Shown here piece after piece: positions 26,701 through 33,863 of a DNA stretch of 64,000 nt. The stretch is from the NCBI GenBank assembly GCA_021732785.1, contig JAKFUG010000022.1:155208-219207 (forward strand), given 5' to 3'. This DNA is from Planctomycetaceae bacterium (GTDB lineage Bacteria; Planctomycetota; Planctomycetia; Planctomycetales; Planctomycetaceae). Both the position numbers and the translations under genes were made by a program. Under the pieces are notes generated by a model. It was not told the origin of the DNA and made no database searches. It saw only the letters and a program-made list of their open reading frames with translations. Each line of letters begins with the position of its first letter. The first letter of the stretch is position 1.

Positions 26701-27034
26701 TCCACGCCCGAATCGCCGCGATTTCCGTGGATTTGAGCGGTTCCCCTTCCGGCGGCATCCGTTCGGATTCTTCGGTCGCCGACACTCGTTTCAGCAACCG
26801 GCTGGTATCCGCGTCACTTGCCACAACCGCCGGGCCGCTGTCACCGCCTTTGATCGCCAACGCCGCGGTGTCGAGCCGTAATCCCGCTTCTTGTTTCAGC
26901 ACGCCATGACAGGCGTAACAGCGGGCCTGCAGCACGGGTTTGATCTGCCGGGCGTAATCGATGGTCTCATTGGCTTTGGCCACCGTCATCGACAATAGGA
27001 AGCAGACGGCCAGTGTCAACCACAGCATTCGCAT
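23777..27034 (-). CDS. Secreted PSCyt1-DUF1549-DUF1553 protein with inserted LamG-like domain
   Basis: This protein of about 1085 residues has a signal peptide ending VAKANE. A PSCyt1 cytochrome-like motif, CYACHG, with MPPEGEPL lies at residues 40-115. DUF1549 (PSCyt2) at about residues 155-365 includes RRVSLDLIGLPP and a second haem-type motif CAKCHDHKYDP. A coiled-coil stretch (about 440-475) and a LamG/glucanase-like beta domain (about 485-665) follow. A second charged helical stretch leads to the C-terminal DUF1553 (PSD1) at about 800-1085 with NHIWNRHFGRPLVPT. These families are typical of planctomycetes and are often paired with DUF1501. The function is unproven; haem-dependent processing of polysaccharides is a common guess. 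A GAGGCGGGG stretch precedes the start. Confidence 0.88.
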   Translation of the reverse strand: MRMLWLTLAVCFLLSMTVAKANETIDYARQIKPVLQARCYACHGVLKQEAGLRLDTAALAIKGGDSGPAVVASDADTSRLLKRVSATEESERMPPEGEPLKSTEIAAIRAWIASGAQAPVDEQPERDPREHWAFKAPVRPTVPVVADPVWSQNPIDAFIATKHHELGLTPQRAADKGVWLRRVSLDLIGLPPTLAEREAFLADNSPEAYDRIVTRLLDSPQYGERWGRHWMDIWRYSDWWGLGAEVRNSQKHIWHWRDWIIESLNADKGYDQMVREMLAADELYPNDLDRLRASGFLARQYFKFNRTSWLDETVEHTAKSFLGLTFNCAKCHDHKYDPFSQVNYYQMRAIFEPYQVRTDAVPGEIDFEKDGLPRAFDCNLDAQTFLHIRGDDRNPDKNRVIEPAIPTFLAFAPLKIEPITLPSEAVQPGMRAFVAEAHLKAAEQRRRDAEAAMVGAKKKLMEAEEAASKPAVPVEENAAPLIKDDFAAARPDVWEIRNGQWEYVDGKVRQSQVGATRTALRWKPLPPENFEATLKYTPTGGDMWKSVGITFDATADEQEILAYLSSYADGPKAQIAYKSGPNYVYPSESAQGRKIDLNQPHEMILRVRGTLANLTVDGQHSVAYRLPIMRKAGHVEVITFDAQADFHHFELRALPDAVKLIEPAGKPSEGPSPVDQARLEVVIAEKKIATITAQIAAIEAKGTADRLRLSGVEDISSNQAAARAECLVAVSQADEEVSRAELERLKVAPDKKADAEKKVIAATAILETAHKATETPGESYTPLVGSLKTLENNLESEESRRKPFPSTSTGRRTALAHWMTDSANPLPARVAVNHIWNRHFGRPLVPTVFDFGRKGAPTTHPELLDWLAVEFVEHDWSMKHIHRLIVTSHTYRLSSSNADIPKPTAAKDPDNRFLWRANPRRMEAQLVRDGLLSLSGELDLTLSGPSIPVSNDGSRRRSLYYVHSHNEHQKFLSTFDDANVLECYRRAESIVPQQALALENSPLAAAAAEKIAARITATDDEEFIRSAFQTILSVEPTENEIIASREALAAWTVLAKTANRSDPTQQARGSLVQALLNHNDFITVR

Positions 27035-27057
27035 CACTCACCCCGCCTCGAAACGCA

Positions 27058-27393
27058 TCAATCGTTCTGCATAATACCGTGGCTTGGCGGTGGAAGGGAC
27101 TCTCGCTCGGCGAATCGCATTCGGATGCGAAACCTGGTGTCAGCGCACATGATCGCAAATAGCGAAAATGCCCAGACGAAGAATACGGTCTTAGTCGTTG
27201 TCCCGAACAGTGCAATCGTTGGATGGTTGGATTGGCCTGCGAGACCCGCAATAAGCCCCATGGCCAACCAAGGCGATTGGCGAAAGAGCGTTTTCAACTT
27301 GATGATGGCCGGAGCATCCAACTTCACAAAACGATAAACCACCCAAACTGTCAAGGTGCTACCGAGGGCGGCGGGGCCGAGTCCATCCCACAT
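27058..27393 (-). CDS. Small membrane protein of unknown function
   Basis: This 111-residue protein has three hydrophobic segments at about residues 5-22, 43-54 and 62-85 (TKTVFFVWAFSLFAIMCA). GGAG 7-10 bases upstream supports the ATG at 27393. It lies directly upstream of the large PSCyt gene on the same strand, 23 bases away, and could be co-transcribed. I recognise no family. Confidence 0.5.
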   Translation of the reverse strand: MWDGLGPAALGSTLTVWVVYRFVKLDAPAIIKLKTLFRQSPWLAMGLIAGLAGQSNHPTIALFGTTTKTVFFVWAFSLFAIMCADTRFRIRMRFAERESLPPPSHGIMQND

Positions 27394-27618
27394 GATGTTC
27401 TCCGCAAGGGAAGTGATCGATCATATCGCGATGGTCGTCTCTCCGCGAATTTTTCCGCGACAAGACGGCCCAACAATTCTCGGAGTCGGGGGCGTGGGGA
27501 TCCGCTAAGCGGCAAGCGGGGGAGGTTCGTCGTCATCTACGATGGTGAACAATCCCCTCTCACGGCATAATACATCAGCAACGGTTGTCGTGACATTTCG
27601 GACCGAAGGACTTCTTGT

Positions 27619-28491
27619 ATGCTGAACCGTGTCTGTTCGTTCTCCGCGGTGCTTGCCGCTTTGGCGGCATCGGGGTTATTTGCCGGGGAAATCGTCTTCG
27701 AAAAGGATGTCGAATACTCCAATCCCGACGGCCAGCATCTGCAGTTGAACATCGCCCGGCCCAAAGAAGGCGATGGCTTGCGGCCCGCGGTGCTGTGCAT
27801 TCATGGCGGCGGTTTCCGGGCTGGCAAGCGCGAACGGTGGGATGGTCTGTGTCAAAAACTGGCGGGGGATGGTTACGTCGCGGCGACGGTCACCTATCGT
27901 CTCGCCCCGAAGTATCAATTCCCCGCGGCGGTGTATGACGTGAAAGCGGCCGTGCGATGGCTGCGGAAGAACGCCGCGGCGTATCAGATCGACCCGGAGC
28001 GCATCGGCGTCGTTGGCGATTCCGCGGGCGGGCATCTTGCCCAGTTCCTCGGTGTGACCGGCGACTTGCCGGACTTCGAGGGGCTTGAAGATCTTGTCGA
28101 CGCGCTCGACTCGAGCGCGGTGACTTGCGTCGTGAATTACTACGGTCCCAGCGATTTCACGAAATCGTACGGCAAGAGCGTCGATGCGGCGGAAGTGCTG
28201 CCGCTGTGGCTGGGGGGCGACGTCACGAAGGAACGCCGCAAACACATCGTGGCCAGTCCGCTGTATTGGGTGACGCCGAACGCCGCGCCGACACTGTTCA
28301 TTCACGGCACCGAAGACAAGCACGTTGCCTTTGAGCAGGCCGAGTGGATTTACGACCGCATGAAAGCCGCGGAGGTCGACGTCGAAATGCTGAAACTCGA
28401 AGGAGCCGGTCACGGTTTCAAAGGGGCCGACGCTGAAAAAGCCGAGGCGGCGATGCTGGCGTTCTTCAAGAAACATCTTGAGGCCGAATGA
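27619..28491 (+). CDS. Secreted alpha/beta hydrolase, acetyl-esterase-like
   Basis: This 290-residue protein has a signal peptide ending ASGLFAG. The HGGG oxyanion motif (CIHGGGFRAGKRE) and nucleophile elbow GDSAGG are those of the hormone-sensitive lipase/BD-FAE-type esterases. The acid is probably Asp in HGTEDKHV and the base His in GAGHGFKG. This fits removal of acetyl or feruloyl groups from polysaccharides outside the cytoplasm. GAAGGA 8 bases upstream supports the start. A DUF1501 gene follows 43 bases later, after a family J hairpin. Confidence 0.85.
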   Translation: MLNRVCSFSAVLAALAASGLFAGEIVFEKDVEYSNPDGQHLQLNIARPKEGDGLRPAVLCIHGGGFRAGKRERWDGLCQKLAGDGYVAATVTYRLAPKYQFPAAVYDVKAAVRWLRKNAAAYQIDPERIGVVGDSAGGHLAQFLGVTGDLPDFEGLEDLVDALDSSAVTCVVNYYGPSDFTKSYGKSVDAAEVLPLWLGGDVTKERRKHIVASPLYWVTPNAAPTLFIHGTEDKHVAFEQAEWIYDRMKAAEVDVEMLKLEGAGHGFKGADAEKAEAAMLAFFKKHLEAE

Positions 28492-28493
28492 AG

Positions 28494-28515
28494 CCCAGGG
28501 AATGCGTTCCCTGGG
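28494..28515. repeat. CCCAGGGAA hairpin, family J, copy 2
   Basis: A perfect nine-base stem with a TGCG loop lies 2 bases after the esterase stop and 19 bases before the DUF1501 start. It may attenuate transcription between the two genes. Confidence 0.75.
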
Positions 28516-28534
28516 ACGTTAGCGGAGATTCACG

Positions 28535-29926
28535 ATGCCCGATCATTCCCTCTTCACCCGGCGGCAATTGATCCAGTTCACGGGCACCGGTGCGCTCGGC
28601 CTGCATCTCGGCGGATTGTGGCGGGCTGCGGAGGCACAATCGCCCGGTGCGAAGCCCTCGGCGAAGATCAAGGCGTGCATCCTCGTTTTCTATTATGGTG
28701 GTCCGAGTCAGCTCGAAACGTATGACCTGAAACCGTTCGCGCCGGCGGAAGTCCGCGGCGAGTTTCAACCGATTGCAACATCCGCACCGGGAGTTTACAT
28801 CTCGGAACATCTGCCTCACATGGCGAAGTGGATGCACAAAGCGGCAATCATCCGCAGCGTCACCCATCAGGCCCGGCTGCACGATTCCGCATCAATTCAT
28901 GCACTCACGGGGCGACCGCTCGCCGGACCGGATCGCGAGCTGTTCGAGCCGACGCCGCAGTTTTATCCGAGCTACGGCAGCGTGGTCGCGCACAGCCAGC
29001 GTCACTCCCAGCGCGATGTCCCCTTTGCGGCGTTGCCGTTTCCCTTCCGCAACGTGCATGAAGTCCCCGCACAAGGGGGAGGGTTTCTCGGCACGACTTA
29101 CGATCCGCTGTGGATCGATGTCAAACCCGACGAGAAACGTTACGCCGCGGAGTTGCTGCAACGCGCCCAGGCCTTGACCGATCAACGGCTGCGCGATCGG
29201 CGGCGGTTGCTCGGCGGTCTGGATCAGATCGCGTCCGCCGATTTGTTGCCGCGGCCCTATTATGAGCGGGCCTATCGCCTGCTGGAATCGGACGCCATCC
29301 GCAAAGCGGCAGAAATCGGCGAAGAACCGACGGACGTGCGCGAACGCTATGGCTTCGATACCGTCCCGGCAGCAACGGGAGGCAATGGAGCAGAATTGGC
29401 CTATGCCCGGCAGATGCGCGGTCAGAACCTGTTGCTCGCTCGGCGGCTCATCGAAGCCGGTGTGCCGTTCGTCAATGTGAATGATTGTCGCCAACAAGGA
29501 CAAAATTGGGACGCGCACTCCGCCTGTATGGATCAGCACAAGAAGTGGCTCCTTCCGCAGGCGGACCGCGGATTGGCAGCACTCGTGGAAGACCTCGAAA
29601 ATCGAGGGTTGCTCGATTCCACGCTCATCGTGGCGATGGGAGAATTTGGACGGACCCCGAGGATTAACGCCAATGCCGGCCGCGATCACTGGCCCGATTG
29701 TTACTCGGCATTGCTCATCGGCGGCGGTGTGACGGGTGGGGCAATTTACGGAGCCAGTGACCGTCTCGCCGCGTACCCCGAAGTCGATCCGGTCACGCCG
29801 GGGGACATCGCCGCGACCATCTTTTGGCGGTTCGGTCTCGATCCGGCGTCGGAAATCCATGATCAAACCGGCCGCCCGCATCGTCTGGCCGCTGGTGAAC
29901 CGTTGATGCGGTTGTTCGGCGCGTGA
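28535..29926 (+). CDS. DUF1501 family protein, Tat-exported
   Basis: This 463-residue protein has a twin-arginine signal (FTRRQLIQFTGTGALGLHLG). DUF1501 is related to sulfatases/alkaline phosphatases. Recognisable segments are FYYGGPSQLETYDLKP, IIRSVTH, GEFGRTPRIN with NAGRDHWP, and the closing segment LMRLF. Planctomycetes have many DUF1501 genes, usually next to DUF1549/DUF1553 genes; here the nearest is on the other strand at 23777. It is thought to be periplasmic and its reaction is unknown. GCGGAG upstream of the ATG supports the start. Confidence 0.88.
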   Translation: MPDHSLFTRRQLIQFTGTGALGLHLGGLWRAAEAQSPGAKPSAKIKACILVFYYGGPSQLETYDLKPFAPAEVRGEFQPIATSAPGVYISEHLPHMAKWMHKAAIIRSVTHQARLHDSASIHALTGRPLAGPDRELFEPTPQFYPSYGSVVAHSQRHSQRDVPFAALPFPFRNVHEVPAQGGGFLGTTYDPLWIDVKPDEKRYAAELLQRAQALTDQRLRDRRRLLGGLDQIASADLLPRPYYERAYRLLESDAIRKAAEIGEEPTDVRERYGFDTVPAATGGNGAELAYARQMRGQNLLLARRLIEAGVPFVNVNDCRQQGQNWDAHSACMDQHKKWLLPQADRGLAALVEDLENRGLLDSTLIVAMGEFGRTPRINANAGRDHWPDCYSALLIGGGVTGGAIYGASDRLAAYPEVDPVTPGDIAATIFWRFGLDPASEIHDQTGRPHRLAAGEPLMRLFGA

Positions 29927-29956
29927 GTTCCCTTGGTTGTCGATCAGTTTGAAGAG

Positions 29957-30025
29957 TCGGGGCGGGGGTCCCGACCTATGGATGAGAAATTCACCTCAAT
30001 TCATAGATCGGGGCCCCTGCCCCGA
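29957..30025. repeat. Inverted repeat, family H
   Basis: Arms TCGGGGCGGGGGTCCCGACC (from 29957) and the near-complement ending GGCCCCTGCCCCGA (30025) enclose a short A/T-rich loop. Several mismatches are present. It lies in the 275-base gap after the DUF1501 gene; nothing else was seen in that gap. Confidence 0.7.
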
Positions 30026-30201
30026 TGCCTTTGGATTCAAATTGACCCATACCGTTCCTTGGCTGAAGGCGTTCCGCTCTAGCCGGTCGGTTTGAATCGC
30101 GATAAAGTGTGTTTTGCAGCGGGGCTGAGAGTCGATCCGCGATGTGTGAGCGGATGCAGTTGCCGTGGCGGGCTTTCAAACCGGTTCAGGAAGGTGCAAC
30201 C

Positions 30202-30705
30202 ATGGCGGGACAGAATGCGGATCGACGAACAGGCTGGCTTCTCGCGGGACTGGTCGGAGGCATCGCCCTCTCGTACCTCTGGCCGGCAGAAAACGTGCAG
30301 GCCGTGGCGACCGATCGTGAAGAACGCTTTGCCATCGCCACGACGGATACCGGACTGGGCGCACCGGAGTCGGTCTTCGTGCTCGATTTCCTCACGGGCC
30401 GATTGGTGGGGGCGACACTCAATCAGCAAACGGCTCAGTTCACGAATTTTTATGCCCGGAACATCGCCGCCGATTTTCAGGCCGATGCGGCTGCCAAACC
30501 CAAGTTTGTGATGATTCCCGGTCGCGCGGATTTGAACAGCCGCAGCGGTGCAACCACATCCGCGGGCGTGCTCTACATTGGTGAACTGACGACCGGTAAG
30601 GTCATTGCGTACCGCTTCCCGTTCCGTAATTCGCCGAAGCCGTTGCCGATCCAACCACTGGAAGCGTTTGCCTTCTTCCCCTTCCGCGAAGCGGTGCAGG
30701 AATAG
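30202..30705 (+). CDS. Membrane-anchored or secreted protein of unknown function
   Basis: This 167-residue protein has one hydrophobic segment (residues 11-28, GWLLAGLVGGIALSYLWP) acting as signal or anchor. A compact domain follows with TDREERFAIATTD, SVFVLDFLTGRLVGATL and GVLYIGELTTGKVIAYRFP. These read as beta strands and hairpins, as in a small propeller-like or lipid-binding fold. AGGAAGG 9-15 bases before the ATG at 30202 supports the start. I do not recognise the family, though the pattern looks like a conserved planctomycete protein. Confidence 0.65.
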   Translation: MAGQNADRRTGWLLAGLVGGIALSYLWPAENVQAVATDREERFAIATTDTGLGAPESVFVLDFLTGRLVGATLNQQTAQFTNFYARNIAADFQADAAAKPKFVMIPGRADLNSRSGATTSAGVLYIGELTTGKVIAYRFPFRNSPKPLPIQPLEAFAFFPFREAVQE

Positions 30706-30779
30706 CCGTTCCCGTTGGTGAGCTCGGCGACGCATTGAGTATGGGCGCGAAACCGCAAGCGGCGTGGGTATGCCGGAAT

Positions 30780-31985
30780 CTAGATCGGGGACACGATGCG
30801 CTGTGCTAACACGCAGCGCGTTTTTCCGGCGATTCGCAGATAGAAAATCACGCCGGGGGTTTTGCCTTCCAGCGGCAGCTTCTTGCGGATTGATTCCGCA
30901 TCGATCGGGACATGGCGGCATTTGATCTCCACGGCCCCCCATTCGCGCCGCCGAACCGCATGCCGTAGCTCGCGATCGTTGTTCGGCAACTCTTCGAGCA
31001 CCGAAAACGCCTGCACGAATGGCGATGAAATCGGCTGATCTCCCGTGAGATACTCTTCCGCCGGGTCGAGTCGACGGAGCGATAATCGCTCGGCGAGCAG
31101 GTCCACTAATCCCGCACGGACGACGGCGGGGTCGGGATCGAATACATACGCTCCGAGTCCCGATTGTTCGGCGACGGCATCGAGTGGATGACCGGCAATC
31201 GTTTCTCCGCTCGGCAACACGGTCGCGCGGAACGGCGTGCTGCCCATCAGGCTGCCGAACCAGAGCGTGGCTTCTTTGCATTCGCCATGCAGGCTGATGA
31301 GTTCCGTTTCGACGCTGCCGAACTTGCCGCCGAAGTTGCTCGCCGGACCGACTTTGATCGCCCCGCCGTCGACGCGCGACATCAGCACCAGCAGAAAGTC
31401 GACGCTCGGAACATAATCCTCGACGCGCGACATCCGCCCCGACGAAAACGGCCGGCGATCGGGGTCGATATGAACCAACCCGCGGACATCGCCCGGCAAC
31501 GCATGCGCATCGGTGCAACGAACTCGCAACCGATCCGCAACGCCATAAAGTTCCGCGTTCCATAGGGTCCGCAGGCACATCGCGGGGGACAAATCCACGG
31601 CCGTGACATCCGTCTGCCCGGCAATCGCGATTGCGTCACCACCCAATCCGCAGCACAAATCCCACGTTGAAGCGTGAAACCGTTTCGCTTTGTGACGGGC
31701 GACCAACTCGGCCGTCGATTGTTCGACGCTCACCCGATCGGCCCACAAGTCATCGGACTTCGAGAACTTTGCGGCCGCGCGTTGGCGAGCTTCGTGCAAC
31801 CGCAAACCGGCCCGGACGAGATCGTCGGCATAGCGCTCGCGCAGCCACTTCTGTTGCGGCATGCCCGTTAACGATGTCGCCCTAATGTCCGTGAGCAATT
31901 GCGGCGTGACGCGCAACTGCGCCATCCACCGGCACTCTTCATCATCGACCGCCCATTCCGGCAGCGGATATGCCATCTCAGTCAT
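30780..31985 (-). CDS. Class I SAM-dependent methyltransferase with THUMP-like C-terminal domain
   Basis: This 401-residue protein has a Rossmann methyltransferase domain. Motif I is TWDLCCGLGGDAIAIA and motif II is VTAVDLSP. The motif IV position reads VHIDPDRR instead of the NPP(Y/F) or DPPY expected for many nucleic-acid methyltransferases. The region after about residue 320 (IKCRHVPIDAESIRKKLPLE) matches the THUMP-like domain family found in bacterial proteins of this type. RNA is the likely substrate, inferred from the domain. No strong ribosome binding site is seen; a second ATG lies at codon 4. It faces the convergent gene ending at 30705. Confidence 0.75.
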   Translation of the reverse strand: MTEMAYPLPEWAVDDEECRWMAQLRVTPQLLTDIRATSLTGMPQQKWLRERYADDLVRAGLRLHEARQRAAAKFSKSDDLWADRVSVEQSTAELVARHKAKRFHASTWDLCCGLGGDAIAIAGQTDVTAVDLSPAMCLRTLWNAELYGVADRLRVRCTDAHALPGDVRGLVHIDPDRRPFSSGRMSRVEDYVPSVDFLLVLMSRVDGGAIKVGPASNFGGKFGSVETELISLHGECKEATLWFGSLMGSTPFRATVLPSGETIAGHPLDAVAEQSGLGAYVFDPDPAVVRAGLVDLLAERLSLRRLDPAEEYLTGDQPISSPFVQAFSVLEELPNNDRELRHAVRRREWGAVEIKCRHVPIDAESIRKKLPLEGKTPGVIFYLRIAGKTRCVLAQRIVSPI

Positions 31986-32030
31986 TCACCAGCCCGTAAC
32001 GCCAGCGAGGGCGTCCAAATCAAAAGAGGA

Positions 32031-32219
32031 GATTGGCAATTGAAAATTAGAAAATGAAAATTGCAAATTGGAATCCGGAGGGGCGTGCTTAGCGTGTACT
32101 GTCTCTCCGTCAATGACTTGTTCCCATGCTCCGCGTGGGAACACATGGCCAAGACGCTCCGCGTCGATCTCTCTTGCGTCAATTTGCAATTTTCATTTTC
32201 CAATTCCTAATTGCCAATC
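32031..32219. repeat. A/T-rich inverted repeat enclosing a family E half copy
   Basis: Arms of 40 bases at 32031-32070 and 32180-32219 pair at 36 of 40 positions; the left arm begins GATTGGCAATTGAAAATTAG. The arms are far more A/T-rich than the surroundings. Between them lies a family E half copy. The nesting looks like one repeat inserted into another or a composite element. Confidence 0.88.
32117..32165. repeat. Family E half copy
   Basis: GTTCCCATGCTCCGCGTGGG followed by AACACATGGCCAAGACGCTC matches the left half of the element at 17098-17225 with a few changes. The two small palindromes are retained. Confidence 0.82.
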
Positions 32220-32332
32220 TTTTCCTTGCAACTCATCAAACGGCATTGATCCTCGCGAACAGTTGTCCGCGAGCCGTGTCACAACGTACTATCTGGAGAC
32301 GAATTTCGCCCTCAAACCGACTTGGAAGCGTC

Positions 32333-33472
32333 ATGCACTTTGAAACCCGTTGCGTCCACACGGGCGTCGACAAGGATGGCACGTACCTCAGCGCGACGAC
32401 GCCGATTTATCCCACGTCCACCTTCCGCTGGGACGACCTCCAGACCAACCGCGGCTTCGACTATACCCGCAGCGGCAATCCGACGCGCCGGGCGCTCGAA
32501 GAAAACCTCGCGGAACTCGAAGGGGGCATCGACTGCCGGGCCACCTGCACCGGCATGTCCGCCATCACGGCGACGATGCACATGTTCAAACCCGGCGATC
32601 ACATCATCGCCGGGCACGACATCTACGGCGGCACCTACCGCCTGTTCGACAGCCTCTTCCGCGGCATGGGGATCGAATTCTCCTTCGTCAAAATGGGCGA
32701 CCCGGAAAACATCCGCAAAGCCGCCAAGCCGAACACGAAGTGCGTATGGATTGAAACGCCGAGCAATCCGCTGCTGAATATCGTGGACATTGCCGCGGTG
32801 TGCAATGTGGCACAGGAGATTGGGGCGATCACCATCGCCGATAACACGTTCCTGTCCCCCTACCTGCAACGACCGTTCGAGTTCGGCGTGGATGTGATCG
32901 TGCATTCAACGACGAAGTATCTCAACGGACACTCGGATGTCGTTGGCGGCTGCGTCATCACCAACAAGAAAGAACATGCCGAGCGGATCAGTTACGTCGT
33001 CAATGCCCTCGGTCTGGCGTGCTCGCCGTTCGATGCGTGGCTAGTTCTGCGAGGCGTAAAAACACTCGGTCCGCGGATGGAAGCCCATCAGCGTGGAGCC
33101 CAGGCGCTGGCGGAGTTTCTCGCCGGTCACTCCGCCGTGCAGAAGGTGTACTACCCCGGCTTGAAGACGCATCCGCAGCACGCGCTGGCGAAGGCTCAAC
33201 AGCGGGGCTTCGGAGCGATGCTCAGCTTCGATCTGGAAGGCGGGCGATCCAAAGTGGAAAGCGTGCTCGCCAAGCTGAAACTGTTCCAACTGGCAGAATC
33301 ACTCGGCGGCGTGGAATCGCTGATCGAATACCCGGACACAATGAGCCACGCCTCGATGACCGAGCCGGCTCGCCGCGAAGCGGGCATCACCGAGAAGACG
33401 CTGCGAGTCTCCGTCGGCATCGAACACGCGGAAGATTTGATCGCGGACTTCAAGCAATCGCTTACGGACTAA
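32333..33472 (+). CDS. Trans-sulfuration family PLP enzyme (cystathionine gamma-synthase/lyase type)
   Basis: This 379-residue PLP enzyme of the Cys/Met metabolism family has the Schiff-base lysine at Lys195 in HSTTKYLNGHSD. Other family marks are YTRSGNPTRRALE, TCTGMSAITA, GGTYRLF and WIETPSNPLL, with IADNTF before the lysine and TMSHASMT near the end. Members perform gamma-synthase, beta/gamma-lyase or sulfhydrylase reactions on cystathionine, homoserine esters or methionine. The exact activity cannot be read from sequence. GGAAG 6-10 bases before the ATG at 32333 supports this start, although the frame is open 69 codons further into the repeat region. Confidence 0.92.
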   Translation: MHFETRCVHTGVDKDGTYLSATTPIYPTSTFRWDDLQTNRGFDYTRSGNPTRRALEENLAELEGGIDCRATCTGMSAITATMHMFKPGDHIIAGHDIYGGTYRLFDSLFRGMGIEFSFVKMGDPENIRKAAKPNTKCVWIETPSNPLLNIVDIAAVCNVAQEIGAITIADNTFLSPYLQRPFEFGVDVIVHSTTKYLNGHSDVVGGCVITNKKEHAERISYVVNALGLACSPFDAWLVLRGVKTLGPRMEAHQRGAQALAEFLAGHSAVQKVYYPGLKTHPQHALAKAQQRGFGAMLSFDLEGGRSKVESVLAKLKLFQLAESLGGVESLIEYPDTMSHASMTEPARREAGITEKTLRVSVGIEHAEDLIADFKQSLTD

Positions 33473-33535
33473 CGTGGATTTATTCTCACCTACACCAACC
33501 ACCTCTGCTGCCACGAATAGTTCGGCCTAGCTTCG

Positions 33536-33859
33536 CTACCTCCGTTGCATCGAATCGGGACCGCGAACGCGTTCCCACTCGGAGACGCCGAGCGTGGCCG
33601 ACAGGATCCGTTCTACGGACTCGGCGTTAATCCGCTCGGCTTGGGACATGCGGATGAACAATCCGGTCACCCCGCTATTCCACTGTTGAGGGACCACTTG
33701 CGGCACGGGTACATCCCGAGCAAACGATGAGACGATTACAACTTGCCAGTCCATACCAGGCAACCGGTACGTCCCCTCGACGAATTCCATGTCGTCGTCC
33801 ATGACCAGATCGTAGCTGATTTCCGCACGCATCTCCGGTTTGGAGTCTGTAGCCCCCAT
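33536..33859 (-). CDS. Small protein of unknown function downstream of a DUF1549/DUF1553 gene
   Basis: This 107-residue soluble protein has no signal peptide and no known motif. It is rich in acidic residues near the start (DLVMDDDMEF) and Val/Gln in the middle. Its ATG lies 4 bases after the stop of the large DUF1549/DUF1553 gene, so it is very likely the next gene of the same operon and may depend on coupled translation. The sequence alone gives no function. Confidence 0.55.
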   Translation of the reverse strand: MGATDSKPEMRAEISYDLVMDDDMEFVEGTYRLPGMDWQVVIVSSFARDVPVPQVVPQQWNSGVTGLFIRMSQAERINAESVERILSATLGVSEWERVRGPDSMQRR

Positions 33860-33863
33860 TGAA

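Larger units (their letters stand above)
31986..32332. other. Repeat-filled intergenic region
   Basis: This 347-base divergent gap is almost entirely a nested repeat: an A/T-rich inverted repeat (32031-32219) with a family E half element inside. Beyond it, 32220-32332 holds the leader of the trans-sulfuration gene, with GGAAG before its ATG. No gene was seen. Confidence 0.6.
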
